DNA of 6,514 nt, taken from NCBI GenBank assembly GCA_030040755.1, contig JASHTC010000091.1:1-6514 (forward strand). The letters are read 5' to 3'. Shown in pieces: positions 1-5,075 of this stretch. Origin of the DNA: Thermoplasmata archaeon. GTDB lineage: Archaea; Thermoplasmatota; Thermoplasmata; Lutacidiplasmatales; UBA184. Position 1 is the first letter of the stretch. Each line of letters begins with the position of its first letter. A program made the translations under genes and the position numbers. Under the pieces are notes generated by a model. It made no database searches and was not told the origin of the DNA. It saw only the letters and a list, made by a program, of their open reading frames with translations.

Positions 1-219
1 CGAGACGTTGGCGAGGTCGGACGCGGGGAGCGGCCCGCCCTCGAACCTCAGCACGCCCGAGTACGAGGGGTCGAGCGACGCTCCGAGACACGGCTGGCCG
101 ACCGGCGCGGAGCGGCCCCCGGGGGGAGCCGGCGCCCCGAGGGAGGCCGGGACCAGGAAGAGGAGGGCGACGGCGACCGAGCCCACGCACGACGCCCGCA
201 GCCACCGTGGGACGGCCAT
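1..219 (-). CDS. Exported protein, N-terminal part (runs off left edge)
   Basis: The first 73 codons of a gene read leftward from ATG at 219-217 and are still open at base 1. Residues 1-8 are short and basic (MAVPRWLR), residues 9-27 are hydrophobic (VALLFLVPASLG), and a small-residue stretch (GAPAPPGG) follows. This is a textbook Sec-type signal peptide, with cleavage probably near residues 28-31. The mature part has one Cys (residue 44) and a beta-like stretch, YSGVLRFEGGPLP. The protein therefore probably acts outside the membrane; its function cannot be told from 73 residues. The ATG is the best start because it sits just before the basic signal-peptide end and no better upstream start is visible. 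An A/T element (ATTAAG, 282-277) lies about 60 bases upstream. It points the same way as thpR but is separated from it by 179 bases, so it is probably a separate unit. Confidence 0.72.
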   Translation of the reverse strand, partial: MAVPRWLRASCVGSVAVALLFLVPASLGAPAPPGGRSAPVGQPCLGASLDPSYSGVLRFEGGPLPASDLANVS

Positions 220-276
220 CCCGGCTCCGTCCGTTCGCCCGAGAGCGAGAGGTGAGAGCCGAGAGCCGTGCTCGGG

Positions 277-285
277 CTTAATCGT
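277..285 (-). promoter_or_regulatory. Possible TATA element of the exported-protein gene
   Basis: On the minus strand the sequence reads ACGATTAAG, the only A/T-rich patch in the 179-base gap between thpR and the exported-protein gene. An archaeal start site about 26 bases downstream would fall near 253, giving a leader of roughly 34 bases before the ATG. The match to the TATA consensus is only moderate. The tandem 7-mer GAGAGCC (254-260 and 261-267) lies in the predicted leader and has no known meaning. Confidence 0.3.
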
Positions 286-335
286 ATCGCGAACGGCCGG
301 ACCGCTGAACGGTGCGTGCGGCCCCGTGCTCCCGC

Positions 336-355
336 CGGCCCATCCGAACGGGCCG
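336..355. other. Inverted repeat downstream of thpR
   Basis: CGGCCC and GGGCCG form a perfect 6-bp stem around the 8-base loop ATCCGAAC, 44 bases past the thpR stop. A second perfect palindrome, GACGCGGCCGCGTC (383-396), lies 3 bases past the same stop. Either could help end thpR transcription, but neither is followed by a T-rich tract on the minus strand, and short GC palindromes are common in DNA of this composition. Confidence 0.25.
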
Positions 356-398
356 AGCCTGCCCCCCCCGAGGTCGTGGACGGACGCGGCCGCGTCGG

Positions 399-923
399 CT
401 AGCCGGACCGTTCCGCGAGCGGGTACTGGACGACCACGCGATGCTCGACCCCGGTGGGGCGGAGCTGGCTCTCGACGAGGTCCACCTCGGTCACGGCGAA
501 GCGGGTCGGGGCCGGGGCGGGGGTTCGTCCGTCCAGCAGGCCTCGCGCCCGCGCCGCGTCGGCGGCCGAACGGACCCGGAACAGCGTCAGGTGCGGGACG
601 AACGGTGCCACGTCGACCGGGATGCCGGCCGCGATGACCGCCTGCCGCACGTCGAGGGCCAGCCGCCGGAGCTCTTCGCGGCCCGCTCCGACCCCCCGCC
701 ACACGATCCGCGGAGTCGTTCGCGAGGGGAACGCCCCCACCCCTTCGATCGTCAGGTCGAACCCGCGGTGCAGGGCCACGGTGGGGGCGACGCGTTCCGT
801 CAGGGGGGCGACGAGGGACTCGTGGAACTCGCCGAGGAAGTGGAGGGTCAGGTGCTCGAGCGACGGGGGGGCCGGGTCGGGCCCGGGCGAGCCCGGGACC
901 GGGACCGCGAGGAAGGCCCGCAC
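399..923 (-). CDS. thpR: RNA 2',3'-cyclic phosphodiesterase (2H family, ThpR/LigT)
   Basis: This is a 174-residue protein, about the usual ThpR length, starting at GTG 923 with the family-typical opening MRAFLAVPVP. It carries the two HxTx motifs that define the 2H phosphoesterases: HLTL at residues 24-27 (H24, T26) and HLTL at 111-114 (H111, T113). These histidines form the catalytic pair in known members. Family enzymes open 2',3'-cyclic phosphates on RNA to 2'-phosphates, and some have weak 2'-5' RNA ligase activity in vitro. The protein has no signal peptide and should be cytosolic. A small deviation is that the second motif continues FRVR rather than the more usual GR. The start is 24 bases past the ATPase stop, so co-transcription is possible. 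An A/T element centred about 26 bases before the GTG would also allow a leaderless transcript. Confidence 0.93.
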   Translation of the reverse strand: MRAFLAVPVPGSPGPDPAPPSLEHLTLHFLGEFHESLVAPLTERVAPTVALHRGFDLTIEGVGAFPSRTTPRIVWRGVGAGREELRRLALDVRQAVIAAGIPVDVAPFVPHLTLFRVRSAADAARARGLLDGRTPAPAPTRFAVTEVDLVESQLRPTGVEHRVVVQYPLAERSG

Positions 924-944
924 GGTCCCCCGAGACGGTCCCTC

Positions 945-951
945 GGTTTAG
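945..951 (-). promoter_or_regulatory. Possible TATA element for leaderless thpR
   Basis: The minus strand reads CTAAACC, overlapping the TAA stop of the ATPase gene (950-948). Its centre is about 25-26 bases before the GTG of thpR, the spacing expected if transcription starts at the start codon itself. It is one of few A/T patches nearby, but short, and part of it is fixed by being a stop codon. Confidence 0.33.
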
Positions 952-3500
952 GGGTTGGGGGGCTCGGGCCGTCGGGGGAGGGTCCAGACCTGGGCGCGGT
1001 TCGGACCCCTCCCCAAGGCACGGAGCGTTCGACGCACGCGCTCCGCGCGGTGGGCGTCCCCGACCACGAACACCACGAAGGCGTCGCGCCCGGCGGCCTT
1101 GGCCCACCCGTGGCGGACCCGGTCGGCGCGCAGCGCCCCGGAGACCTCGGCCTCGACGTGCACATCCCGTCCGCCGAAGAACCGCCAGGCCCACCCGGCG
1201 CGGGCCCGGTCCAGCCGCTCCGCGAGCCCCGCGGGGCTCTCCGCGCCGGGCGGGCGCCCGAGCTGCCGAAAGAGCGCGTCCGGGAGCATGGTGTCGAACC
1301 GACCCTGCCGGAGGATCTCGAGGAGGTAGCCGCGTCGCGCGAAGACCCGGAACGCCCGAAGGAGGAGCGCCCGGTGCTCGGCGGTCTCGCGCGTCGCGCC
1401 GGTGCTGCGCCCGAGCCCGAGCCGTCGTTCGCCCGCGGGCGTAAGCCGCACGCCGGTGGCGGTGAGCTCGACCTCGGAGCCGCGAGCGAGGGCCGTCCAC
1501 GCGAGCTCGAGCCGTTCCGCCGCGACCCGTTCTCCCGGGAGGCGGTCGGCGGCGGGGACCACCCCCTCCGGAGCCAGCGGACGCCCCGACTCCTCCGCCG
1601 CGAGCACCGCGAGGAGCAGGCGCTCCACCGGCGGCTCGTCGGGCACGAGTCGGTCGTCCTCGGGCGCCACACCGAACTCGGCCCGGGTCGCCGCGAGGGC
1701 GACCCTCCACGCGGGCTGGGGGTTCTCGGCCCCGGGGCCGACGCCCTCGACCGGCTGCAGCCCGCCTCCATCGGAGTCGAGCGTGACCCCGGCGCCCACC
1801 GACAGCCCGGGCAGGGTCGCGACCGCCGCGGACGGAGAGAGGCCGACCCAGGGCCCGACGCTCGTCGCGGAGGCGGCGGGGACCCGGAACGTGACGAACG
1901 TCCCGACGGCCCCGGCCGCCGCGCCCCGTACCTCGGGCGCCAGCCGGTCCGGGTACTGCGTCGCGACGAGCGCCTCCACCCCGAACTTCCGCCCCTCGGC
2001 CAGGAGCTCGGCGACCATGCGGGGCGAGAGGCTCTGCACCTCGTCCAGCACCACGAGGACCGGGCGGGACGGGAGGCGTCCGTCCGCCCGGGCTGCGAGG
2101 CCGAGATACAGCCGACCGAGGAGGAGGGTCCCCGCGAAGGCGGACCCCTCGGGCCCCAACGTCGCCAGCGGGAGGCGGACGAGCAAGGCCCGTCCCCCCG
2201 CGAGCAGGGTCTCCGCCTCCAGCCCCCCGTCGGCGGGAGCGAGGAGCTCGACCAGGCCGGGCATCAGCACGACCTTGGACAGCCGGGTCGCGGCGGACCA
2301 GAGGAACTCGGGGTCCCGGCGCAGGATCGGTCCGAGCTCGTCCAGGAACCGGGCCGTGGCCGCCCGCCGCGTGGCCAGGCGGGCCGAGTCGCGTCGATCC
2401 GGGTCGGTCAAGAGGGCGTAGAGGTCGACGAGCGAGCCGTGGCTCTCCAGGACGAGCCGGGCGAAGGTATCGAAGATCCGCTCGAGACGGAACCCCCAGG
2501 CGAGTTCCGCGCCGTCGGGGCTCAACCGTTTGACGGCCGCCACGAAGTGGGCCGCCGCCCGGTCCACGGAGGCTTCCTCGGCCGCGAGGCCGGCCACCCC
2601 GGGGAACGGGCGCGCGCTCGCGTCGATCGCCACGACCCGGGCGCGGCCCGAGGGTCCGAGACGGTCGAGGACCTGCGGGGCGAGGTCCCCGTGCAGGTCG
2701 AGCACGACGACTCCCTGTCCCTCGTCGATCGCCCGCGCCGCGCGGGCGGCCAGAAAGGTCGTCTTGCCGGCGCCCGACGCCCCGAAGACGACCGTGTGGG
2801 CTCCGGACGGGGTCGCTCGTTCGCGAAAGTCGGCGAGGCCGAGCTCGGCGGTGCGGTGACTCCCTTCGGCGTAGGGAAGCCAGGCCCCGGCCGGAATGGA
2901 ACGGATCCCGCCTCGGTCCCAATCGCGGCGGCTTCCGGTTCGGAGCCACACCACATCGGCCCGCCGGTGGACCGCTTGCGTCCAATCGGAGAGCATCCGA
3001 GCGGCGGCCATCGCCGCGGCCTGCTCGACGGTGCGCGCATCGCCGGCCGCGACCCGGAAGCGCGTCGCGACATCGACCGGTCCGTCGCGCCGGCGGACCC
3101 AGAACGTCTGGACGCCGACCCAGGCCCCGCGCCAGGGGAACGTCTCGAGCGAAGCGAGCTCGGGTGGAAATGGGCTCTCGACGCGCTCCTCCCCGAGCGC
3201 GTCCGGACGCGGGCAGACCACCCCGATCCGACCGGGACCTCCCGCGCCGGGCTCCGGAGGAGGAAGCGGCAAGGCCGGAGCGAGGTGCATGGGGCGAGCC
3301 GCGGGCGAGCTCCCGATCGACGCCCCGAGGGTTTCGGGCCGGAGGGTCACGCGGGGCACGGGGCTCCGGGAGGAGGCTTCGAAGACCGCTCCGGCCGGAG
3401 GCCGGCTCCCCAGCAGCGCGGCGGCGAGGGCCCGGTACCAACGCAGGCGCGCGGAGAGCGACCCTTCCAGTCGGACCGAGGCGACGTCAGCGCGGGCCAC
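948..3500 (-). CDS. HerA/VirD4-type DNA-translocase ATPase with C-terminal winged-helix and nuclease-like region
   Basis: This 850-residue ATPase is of the FtsK/HerA/VirB4-VirD4 superfamily (DUF87/TraG-like). Walker A is GASGAGKTT at residues 240-248 (K246), and VVVLDLHGDL at 274-283 matches the DxHG segment of conjugative ATPases. Walker B is VLVVLDEVQ at 491-499 (D496, E497). EGRKFGVEALVATQ (502-515) gives the RK-G...ATQ sensor typical of the group. Residues 110-200 may be an N-terminal VirB4-like domain, and 65-90 is a Pro-rich linker. After the ATPase core (ending near 580), residues 620-700 look winged-helix-like (VRLTPAGERRL). Residues 705-840 hold GRFDTMLPD (D736, D741), then VEAEVS (E783, E785) and K801 before FVVFVV, a layout like a PD-(D/E)XK nuclease fold. 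I chose GTG 3500: GAGG lies 6 bases upstream, and the in-frame extension to 3812 is the wrong frame of the upstream gene. Related ATPases pump DNA or act in end resection; the true substrate is unknown. Confidence 0.85.
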   Translation of the reverse strand: MARADVASVRLEGSLSARLRWYRALAAALLGSRPPAGAVFEASSRSPVPRVTLRPETLGASIGSSPAARPMHLAPALPLPPPEPGAGGPGRIGVVCPRPDALGEERVESPFPPELASLETFPWRGAWVGVQTFWVRRRDGPVDVATRFRVAAGDARTVEQAAAMAAARMLSDWTQAVHRRADVVWLRTGSRRDWDRGGIRSIPAGAWLPYAEGSHRTAELGLADFRERATPSGAHTVVFGASGAGKTTFLAARAARAIDEGQGVVVLDLHGDLAPQVLDRLGPSGRARVVAIDASARPFPGVAGLAAEEASVDRAAAHFVAAVKRLSPDGAELAWGFRLERIFDTFARLVLESHGSLVDLYALLTDPDRRDSARLATRRAATARFLDELGPILRRDPEFLWSAATRLSKVVLMPGLVELLAPADGGLEAETLLAGGRALLVRLPLATLGPEGSAFAGTLLLGRLYLGLAARADGRLPSRPVLVVLDEVQSLSPRMVAELLAEGRKFGVEALVATQYPDRLAPEVRGAAAGAVGTFVTFRVPAASATSVGPWVGLSPSAAVATLPGLSVGAGVTLDSDGGGLQPVEGVGPGAENPQPAWRVALAATRAEFGVAPEDDRLVPDEPPVERLLLAVLAAEESGRPLAPEGVVPAADRLPGERVAAERLELAWTALARGSEVELTATGVRLTPAGERRLGLGRSTGATRETAEHRALLLRAFRVFARRGYLLEILRQGRFDTMLPDALFRQLGRPPGAESPAGLAERLDRARAGWAWRFFGGRDVHVEAEVSGALRADRVRHGWAKAAGRDAFVVFVVGDAHRAERVRRTLRALGRGPNRAQVWTLPRRPEPPNP

Positions 3501-3795
3501 GCGTCGCCTCGAGGGCGCTCTGCACCAGCGAACGGATCTCCTCCTCCAGCCGCGGCAGCCGGTTGACCCGCGCGAACGTCCGCAGGACGTCGGTCGATAC
3601 CACGTGGAGCACGGCCCGGTCCCGCTCCCACAGCCGGACGCGCCAGAGGAGGCGACCGTCGGACAGCCGGTAGAGGCGGGCCCGCGGGCGGTAGGGCCCG
3701 GCCAGCGGGAGACGGAGCTCTCCCACGAAGCCCGGCCCGGAGGGCAGTCGGCGACGAACGGGTTGCGGCGGAACGGGTTCCGAGAGCGAACGCAC
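3487..3795 (-). CDS. Small conserved-looking hypothetical protein, partner of the ATPase
   Basis: This is a 102-residue reading frame just upstream of the ATPase, overlapping its start by 14 bases, which suggests translational coupling. I do not recognise the family. From about residue 20 it looks like a real folded protein: a beta-rich stretch (FVGELRLPLAG, ARLYRLSDGRLLWRVRLWE, AVLHVVSTDV), then a helix (LEEEIRSLVQSALEATR). It has no signal peptide or membrane segment. Starts are uncertain: GTG 3795 has GGAAGG 9 bases upstream; TTG 3804 and GTG 3906 are in-frame alternatives, but residues added by 3906 are low-complexity. A strong GGAGG-rich tract (3818-3830) lies upstream of 3804. The tight overlap suggests it acts with the ATPase, perhaps as an adaptor or subunit; that is inference from position only. 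Confidence 0.68.
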   Translation of the reverse strand: MRSLSEPVPPQPVRRRLPSGPGFVGELRLPLAGPYRPRARLYRLSDGRLLWRVRLWERDRAVLHVVSTDVLRTFARVNRLPRLEEEIRSLVQSALEATRGPR

Positions 3796-3817
3796 TGCGT
3801 CCAACCTTCCACGATTC

Positions 3818-3830
3818 CCCCCTCCCTCCG
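3818..3830 (-). promoter_or_regulatory. Purine tract, possible ribosome-binding region
   Basis: The minus strand reads GGAGGGAGGGGGG, a long anti-Shine-Dalgarno match 13 bases before TTG 3804 and 22 before GTG 3795. It lies 5 bases before a GTG at 3812 that opens the ATPase reading frame but yields an unconvincing peptide. It marks this area as a translation start zone while leaving the exact codon open. Confidence 0.35.
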
Positions 3831-3866
3831 GCGGGCCGGCGGACGGAGGGCGGTGGTCGAAGTCCG

Positions 3867-3884
3867 CGGGACGCGAACGTCCCG
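3867..3884. other. Hairpin upstream of the small gene / ATPase pair
   Basis: CGGGACG and CGTCCCG pair perfectly over 7 bp around a 4-base loop (CGAA on plus, TTCG on minus). On the minus strand it lies about 70 bases before the likely start of the small gene, so it would be in that operon's leader or mark the end of an upstream transcript. Confidence 0.35.
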
Positions 3885-3989
3885 TCACCGCTCCTCGAGG
3901 GCCCACCCCCGCGGCCGGACCGCCACGGGGCGCGAGGAGGCGGAGGTCCGGCGGAGGGCCGGGAAGACGGCCGACCGGGGCGAATCGAC

Positions 3990-4041
3990 CTTCCCCGGAC
4001 GTACGCGAGCGCCGGTCCGGCGAAGCGTACGCTCGGGGAGG
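3990..4041. other. Long 52-nt hairpin (about 22 paired positions)
   Basis: The segment folds almost end to end. An outer arm of about 9 pairs (3990-3998 with 4033-4041, including two G-T wobbles) is followed by one mismatch (A3999/C4032). Next comes a perfect 7-bp arm CGTACGC/GCGTACG (4000-4006 with 4025-4031), a small GAG/AA internal loop, and CGCCGG/CCGGCG (4010-4015 with 4017-4022) around one base, so the tip opens slightly. This is the strongest secondary structure in the window and far beyond what composition gives. It lies 43 bases past the end of the 4084-4392 frame and about 195 bases before the small gene. It may be a terminator, a processing signal, or a mobile palindromic repeat. 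No T-tract follows on either strand. Confidence 0.55.
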
Positions 4042-4325
4042 CGGCGCCGAGGAGCCCTTACTCGCTCGGGGCGACGCGCTCGATCAGCCGGTGAGGCGCG
4101 GGACGCTCGCCGGGAGTTCCGGTCCGACGAAATGTCGGAGGGGAGCCCGGGCGCCGCGCGCCGGGGGTCGCGGGTCGGTCACGTCGTACGAGGTCGGGGC
4201 TCGCGGTCGGCTCAGAGGACCCGAGGGGAGCCAGGACGGAGGGGACGGCGCGGGACCCATGGTGTGCGCCGGTCCCAGGGAGTCGTCGACCACCCGATGC
4301 GGCGGGAACCGGACGATGAACGGTG

Positions 4326-4363
4326 CCCCCCAGCCCCGACCCCCTGCTCGGGGTTGTGGGGGG
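4326..4363. other. G/C-rich hairpin within the putative structured RNA
   Basis: CCCCCCA (4326-4332) pairs with TGGGGGG (4357-4363), and CCCCG (4334-4338) pairs with CGGGG (4349-4353). A G-T step and a 2-base bulge separate them, and a 10-base loop closes the hairpin. It is about 12 pairs in 38 nt and lies 75-110 bases downstream of the predicted minus-strand start near 4438, so it could end a short RNA or be one of its domains. Confidence 0.4.
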
Positions 4364-4385
4364 GTCCCTCGCACGCCTGGGACGC

Positions 4386-4440
4386 GGTGCATCGTCCCCT
4401 TGCGACGATCTGAAGGGACCCCTCCCGGGGTGGTTGCACG
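4386..4440 (-). ncRNA. Candidate structured small RNA or regulatory 5' leader
   Basis: Read on the minus strand from the start predicted by the TATA element (about 4438), the RNA would begin GTGCAACC and fold into a three-way junction. The closing stem is GTGC(A)/(T)GCAC (4435-4439 with 4387-4391). One arm is ACCCC-GGGA-GGGGT (4418-4431) with a GNRA-type tetraloop. The other is ATCGTC-GCAAGGG-GACGAT (4391-4409). The loop of the last arm (AAGGG) can instead pair with CCCTT (4413-4417), giving a competing fold. An ATG at 4392-4390 with AAGGGG just before it lies inside these alternative pairings. The segment could therefore be a leader that hides a start site, or the 5' domain of a non-coding RNA. 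No known RNA family was recognised; the exact 3' end is unknown. Confidence 0.3.
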
Positions 4441-4458
4441 CTCTCTACGCGACCCCGA

Positions 4459-4469
4459 GGTATTTAGGG
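4459..4469 (-). promoter_or_regulatory. Archaeal-type TATA element (CCCTAAATACC)
   Basis: The minus strand reads CCCTAAATACC inside very GC-rich DNA. With the usual spacing of about 26 bases the transcript would start near 4438, where the closing stem of the putative structured RNA begins. It comes directly after the HxlR gene's hairpin terminator, consistent with the start of a new minus-strand unit. Confidence 0.5.
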
Positions 4470-4486
4470 CGGGACGGAGAGAGGCG

Positions 4487-4512
4487 GGAACGGCCCCAGA
4501 GGGGACCGTTCC
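4487..4512 (-). terminator. Hairpin terminator of the HxlR gene
   Basis: On the minus strand GGAACGG pairs with CCGTTCC and CCCC with GGGG, with one bulged base and a 3-base loop (11 pairs in 26 nt). It starts 21 bases past the regulator's stop and is followed by a pyrimidine-rich run (CGCCTCTCTCCGTCCC). It is not a classic T-tract terminator, but position and strength fit transcription ending here. Confidence 0.5.
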
Positions 4513-4533
4513 ACTCCACGCGGCGAGCCCGGG

Positions 4534-5019
4534 CTACCGGCTGCGCGGCGCGCCCGACTCCGCGAGGACGACCCGGGGGAGCTCTCCCTGGATGGTCGGC
4601 GGCCGCCGGGCCGCGGAGGCGGCGCGGGCCGTCGCCTGGTGGCGGGAGAGGACCCATCGCTCTCCCCAGGCCCGCAGCTCGCGGGCGGCCGGGGCGAGAC
4701 CGAGACCCATCTCGGTGAGGGAGTAGACGACCTGGAAGGGGCGGGTGCTGACGACGGTGCGCTGGACGACGCCCTGGCTCTCGAGGAACTTGAGCGTCGC
4801 ACTGAGCGTCTTCGCGTTCAGGTGGGAGTTCGACTTCAGGATCTCGCTGAACCGCTGGGGTCCATCGAGCAGGCGATGCACGATCGCCAGCCGCCACTCG
4901 GTGCCGATCACTCCGATGGCGGCCAGGACGGGGCAGAGGCCGCGGGGCTCGGAGCTGTCGCACGCGTCGTCGGCATTACCGGGGATCGGGCCCGCGTGTC
5001 GGGGGCGCGTCGTGTCCAT
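4534..5019 (-). CDS. HxlR-family winged-helix transcriptional regulator
   Basis: This is a 161-residue protein from ATG 5019. Residues 29-122 match the HxlR domain in order: CPV at 29-31; the first helix, IGTEWRLAIVHRLLDGPQRFSEIL; the recognition-helix region, LNAKTLSATLKFLESQGVVQR; the wing, RPFQVVYSLTEMG; and the last helix, ELRAWGERW. Such proteins bind DNA as dimers and respond to electrophiles, oxidants or metabolites. Cys29 sits at the conserved N-terminal Cys position used for redox sensing in YodB and HypR; Cys20 is a second, extra Cys. The domain is usually about 100-120 residues, so both ends here are extended: 28 residues before the Cys and about 35 low-complexity residues at the end. 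GAGGT lies 4 bases before the ATG and a TATA element 33-40 bases before it. A fitting HxlR operator lies in the divergent gap, so it probably controls itself and the 5169-5771 gene. Confidence 0.92.
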   Translation of the reverse strand: MDTTRPRHAGPIPGNADDACDSSEPRGLCPVLAAIGVIGTEWRLAIVHRLLDGPQRFSEILKSNSHLNAKTLSATLKFLESQGVVQRTVVSTRPFQVVYSLTEMGLGLAPAARELRAWGERWVLSRHQATARAASAARRPPTIQGELPRVVLAESGAPRSR

Positions 5020-5050
5020 GGGGACCTCGAACCAGAAGGTACGCGAGGGG

Positions 5051-5059
5051 ATTTATAGT
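5051..5059. promoter_or_regulatory. Bidirectional TATA element between the divergent genes
   Basis: The plus strand reads ATTTATAGT and the minus strand ACTATAAAT, so one A/T box fits the archaeal consensus both ways. Minus: a start near 5028 gives the HxlR mRNA a leader of about 9 bases. Plus: the purine-rich GCGAGGGGA just upstream is a good BRE, and a start near 5082 gives the divergent gene a leader of about 87 bases to ATG 5169. Confidence 0.62.
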
Positions 5060-5075
5060 TACTGTATGAAAGTAA
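5059..5075. promoter_or_regulatory. HxlR-type operator, TTACT-N7-AGTAA
   Basis: TTACT (5059-5063) and AGTAA (5071-5075) form a perfect 5-bp inverted repeat with a 7-base spacer. The core TACT-N7-AGTA is the published box of the HxlR-family regulator YodB, with the same half-site and spacing. It touches the TATA box and lies between it and the plus-strand start, and upstream of the TATA for the minus promoter. Binding could thus block both promoters. A second repeat, AGTTAC (5057-5062) / GTAACT (5086-5091), overlaps it. Confidence 0.6.

Larger units (their letters stand above)
3796..4533. other. 738-base stretch without a convincing gene, rich in inverted repeats
   Basis: No reading frame here shows recognisable motifs. 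Frames on both strands are Pro/Arg/Gly-rich, as expected from composition. The best candidate is a 102-codon frame at 4084-4392 (minus), whose middle part (FIVRFPPHRVVDDSLG) is plausible but which I cannot assign. The stretch holds strong hairpins at 3867-3884, 3990-4041, 4123-4139 (TCCGAC-GAAAT-GTCGGA), 4326-4363, 4387-4439 and 4487-4512, plus a clear minus-strand TATA element at 4459-4469. It may contain a non-coding RNA or a short gene with a structured leader. I found no tRNA, rRNA, SRP RNA or RNase P signature. Confidence 0.6.

Noticed and set aside
362..369. Run of eight C as a possible frameshift site
   Set aside because: It lies between genes, downstream of the thpR stop, so it cannot affect a reading frame.
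8..637. 209-codon plus-strand frame at the left edge
   Set aside because: It runs against the exported-protein gene and thpR and is low-complexity; the minus-strand reading gives a clean signal peptide.
848..1771. 307-codon minus-strand frame overlapping the ATPase 3' end and the thpR start
   Set aside because: It is the wrong frame of both genes, dominated by Ser/Arg/Pro, with no fold-like pattern.
948..3500. The ATPase as a conjugation coupling protein of an integrated plasmid
   Set aside because: The motor motifs would fit, but no relaxase, pilus, integrase or attachment site is in view and base composition matches the neighbours; left open rather than claimed.
312..3566. 1084-codon open frame on the plus strand
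   Set aside because: It is antisense to thpR and the ATPase gene, Arg/Gly/Pro-rich and without motifs. High GC3 on the minus strand removes stops from the opposite strand.
4247..4276. Pseudoknot-like arrangement GGCGC-GGGACC ... GCGCC-GGTCCC
   Set aside because: Both crossing connections would have zero bases, which is not sterically reasonable; the two stems can only be alternatives.
2896..4413. 505-codon plus-strand frame
   Set aside because: It covers the ATPase N-terminus, the small gene and the intergenic region with an Arg/Gly-rich, motif-free product.
4084..4440. SRP RNA or RNase P RNA
   Set aside because: The size and position would fit, but the SRP helix 8 core (GGAAGG...AGCAG) and the RNase P P4 core (GAGGAAAGTCC) are absent on both strands.
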